The translations under genes and the position numbers were made by a program. From NCBI RefSeq assembly GCF_910592395.1, contig NC_088320.1:4340001-4404000 (forward strand): 64,000 nucleotides of DNA. Reading direction: 5' to 3'. Origin of the DNA: Lineus longissimus (taxonomy: Eukaryota; Nemertea; Pilidiophora; Heteronemertea; Lineidae). Shown here piece by piece: positions 60,956 through 64,000 of this stretch (the first letter of the stretch is position 1; every line of letters starts with the position of its first letter). Below the pieces are notes generated by a model. It was given only the letters and a program-made list of their open reading frames with translations, was not told the DNA's origin and ran no database searches.

Positions 60956-63900
60956 CGTCTTTGGTGAATCTGAATAAAATGAATAAAAGAACGTGTATTT
61001 TAATTGTGAATAAAAAAAATAAAAGACTTTGAGAGACCGGACGGAGACAAAGTCACATCCAGATTATCCCCGTCCTCATATTCAGCTTCCCTGGTTTGTC
61101 ACAACACTGAGCCTGGGTCACTTAACTACTAACTTGAACGCCTGGCGCCTCGAAGAGTCACTAATTCTCCAACTACATGTAATCCCTTTCTACAGCTGCT
61201 GCCACCTGATGCTAACTGGGTCAATTACACTTCAACCACTTGAAGCTACCGCGCATGCGCAGGCATTTTCATGGCCGTACCAAATTTCTGAGATCTGGGT
61301 TGCATTCGGATTTTCAGTCACTGTTCACTCAATTTTCTTCATACAGACGTGAAATTTCGTGAGATAAAAGATATAGTCACGGGTAAGGTGCCAAGTATAA
61401 AATTAACGATGATCAGAGCCTGTTACGCCTTTTAAGCGCCGCCGGCTCTCGTGGTCACGCCTCGCCTTTTCAGCAACAGTCAGCGAGTGTGGACAGTACA
61501 TCGTGCACTGTACAGGCAGGTGTATATTTTTAAGTTAGTTAGTAGAGGCAGTTCGCTCTTGAACTTTTGAGTTGTTAGACTTTAAGCAATATTAAGTTGA
61601 TAGCCACTGTCTATCGGTGTTGTAGTTGAAACGTATTCTATACAATATATAGGAAGGGCGAGCTAGCTAGTGGGGGGAGGGCTAGGGTGCAGAGCCTCCC
61701 CACACCAAAAAGGTACCTGCGCAAGTGGTATGATGATAAGTTCACCGATATTGGGCCAGGTCCTGACTGATTGGAGCCATAAGGTCTTGTGATTGATGTA
61801 CCTCAAACCAGTCAAAACCTAAAAAGGCCTGGGGGGGGGCTATACCAGGTAGATCATGGGCGATGTGAATAAAGACTAGCAAATGCTTTTACTTCAATTT
61901 TGTACAGAAAGGTCTAGTGTAAATGTACATGGAGTTTTAGATAAAAGCATTTGCTTGTCTTTATTCACTCATGTCGCCCATTAGTTTGCTTCCAACACGG
62001 AATAATGACCCTGGTCTAAGCAGCTCATCCTCTCTAATGTGGACACTAGTTTTGGTTCAGAATTTCGACAGTCTGCATCGAATTGCTTCGACTAAATTTG
62101 TTTTGAACAACCAGGGCCAGGTAAATACCAAATGATGGGCTGTGCAGGCCTGTACTTGATTGGTAAATAGGTCATGAAAGACAAAGATTTACATTATCAG
62201 ATGGTGATGTTTTTTTATCATGTAAAGTGTTATTCATTCAAAGATTGAAAAATAGGTCAATATGCAAAATAAGTTTGGCTTTTGAAGAGGTTGAGAATGG
62301 TGGAAGATCATGATTTGGTGATTGCCCTCAATAAACAACAATCTAATCTACAACTTGGTCAGTGTTGGTTGTTTAAGGTCACTATCGATAATTGGTATTA
62401 TAGGTATAATGACGAAATGATGTAATTCTCACACATCCCGGTACTCATGCAAAATGTGCAAGTGACCTGTCATCTGATCTATGCAGACAAGGAAGAATTA
62501 TACCATAGCATAACAGCTAGCCAATATACTCATCTCGGCTATGGCCAATGAATTTGATCTCATGTTTTTCCTCAGGTGCCTAAAATTCCACTTGGTGCAG
62601 TTTCTGGGGTAGAGATTCTTTTGGTATCATGCATGTTATGTACAATACCACAAAACAAACACTTGGGAACCTTCAAGTAGGTTATTATGCGGGAGGGTGA
62701 ATTAGAATTAGTTCTGGACCACTTTAGAACACTTCTGGATACCTCTTGAGACATTGATGTTAGTGGTTGCAGGATCTGTTGAGTTCTTTGGTCTGTTTTG
62801 GTTTTATGGGTCTGGGATCATTTCTAATCAAATACCAGAAGGGCCACAATCTCTGGATACAGTTTTATCTACATCTACATTTATGTATTGTACACATCAC
62901 CAAGTCCGCGTACATTGTGTGTAAGCCTACACTACAGTCGGCTTGAACATGATGTCGATGAAACAAACAATTACACATCACAATATGAATACATTTAGGC
63001 CTATAGAACATTACACTTACCTCTTTGTTCGTTACAAGCTATGCCTCCATGTTAGAATGTATGGTTGGCTGAGAAAGGAAGACACTTCTTCAAGCTTTGA
63101 CCCTGAACGTCATCAACTATTTCCGTTATTACATGATATGGGCGTCATGCGCCTTAATATTTGTATGTAACATAACGACATGTATCTTAATATCCATGTC
63201 ACACATCTGGTGGCATAGGCCTATATTTGGGTAGTCTATACATGGAATAATCTATAATATTCACAGATGTTTGAGATGACGTGAATAATAATCATTTATA
63301 GCAGGCATGGTTATCACATTGTAATAAATTACCATAAAAAGGCTTCCATAATAAACGTTTAAACTAATCGGTCTGTCTACCCGTATTGTCATAGGCAGGA
63401 ACGACACAAACATTTTATAGTTTTCTGGCCGAAGTTTGTTGTGGTGAAGATTCCTTGGAAAAGGAGTAACTGTGCTAACGCATTTTGGTAAGTACTTTTT
63501 AAAAAATTATCAACCCCTCTTTTGTGAGCCTATTATTTGGCTGATTTGGCGAGAGGTGGTAGTCACAAAAATTGTACCCATGCATGGAAATAAATGGTCT
63601 GCAACTGCTGTGTTGGTCTTTAATTGCTGTACCAGAGACTCCAATCTGTTCTAAGTGCCCTGCCCAAGGTTTATCACCTGGTAGCCCATGGTTTTGAGCA
63701 AGCTGGATGACTTGGTATATTGCAATGGCATGAAAGTCTGCATTGGAGGCTGCATGGAATGTATACGTACCCACAGTTTACTCCTATCCATGGCAATACA
63801 TCATTGACTGGTTCGCTGAGCAACTAGTGTGCCCCTATGATGACGTGAAAGTATAAAACAAATAGTTACCCTGCTTGTTATTGATATGATGGCATATGAT

Positions 63901-64000
63901 GGCCTCTTGTGCAAGTATAATGTGCAAGTGGGGTTGGCCGGAAATGCTTGTAGAAATATTTATTCTTTTCATCGATACGACTCGACGAGGTGGTCGCTAC
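60956..64000. other. Right end of window, no gene supported
   Basis: Holds the promoter side of the IGFBP-like gene, a G run at about 61831-61839 and a MITE at 61857-61980. A minus-strand frame at 63499-63774 (FHAASNADFHAIAIYQVIQL) ends near a donor-like CCAG|GTGATA and could be an exon of a gene beyond the window, but nothing confirms it. Confidence 0.45.
61857..61980. mobile_element. MITE family M1, copy 3 (inverted)
   Basis: 124 bp. Ends TGGGCGATGTGAATAAAGAC and CTCATGTCGCCCA. The interior order is reversed compared with copies 1 and 2: here TTACTTCAATTTTGTACAGA comes first and TGGAGTTTTAGATAAAAGCA last. Confidence 0.88.

Noticed and set aside
63499-63774. 91-codon minus-strand frame (FHAASNADFHAIAIYQVIQL)
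   Set aside because: Looks mildly protein-like and ends near a donor-like site, but one short segment at the window edge cannot be assigned.

Overview
The window is animal nuclear DNA, probably from a non-vertebrate bilaterian. Most genes are split into short phased exons with GT-AG (twice probably GC-AG) introns, spacers are AT-rich, and there are many small non-autonomous repeats. The families present (C-type lectin/sushi receptor, cholinesterase-fold ectoenzymes, SLC3 heavy chain, SLC23 transporter, TRIM protein, IGFBP-like secreted protein) are metazoan. I cannot place the species. Exon borders below were read by hand from splice motifs, frame continuity and family knowledge, and no search was run.

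Layout. 143-7352 (+) is the 3' part of a membrane receptor: the end of one C-type lectin domain, three identical-phase threonine-rich exons inside a 578-bp tandem repeat, a second lectin domain in two exons, four sushi domains, a transmembrane helix and a short tail. 7353-14305 has no gene I can support. 14475-15916 (+) is a candidate two-exon small secreted peptide. 16807-20556 (-) is a four-exon type I membrane protein with a very short ectodomain and a long acidic tail carrying repeated tyrosine motifs, two of them ITIM-like. 21760-23024 (+) is a three-exon secreted-looking protein with a PAN/apple-like cysteine pattern.

26031-35599 (-) is a cluster of three cholinesterase/carboxylesterase-fold genes. 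A (26031-28675) and C (32971-35599) have their own transmembrane tail exon. B (29708-31359) has the catalytic exon but no tail exon before A, so it may borrow A's. 36877-42737 (-) is a complete 13-exon SLC3 heavy chain (rBAT/4F2hc type) whose GH13 catalytic residues are lost. 47280-49466 (+) is a single-coding-exon TRIM protein. 50003-55628 (-) is a complete 11-exon SLC23 nucleobase/ascorbate transporter. 57032-60955 (-) is a three-exon IGFBP-like protein ending in a thyroglobulin type-1 domain.

Repeats are a second theme: three copies of one roughly 120-bp MITE (one inverted), a second MITE with ends GCCGGTGTAAC, a dispersed fold-back family, two SINE-like pairs, a 50-bp-stem hairpin, several minisatellites and a LINE reverse-transcriptase remnant. 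Most of the genes encode cell-surface or secreted proteins, with no sign that they form one pathway.
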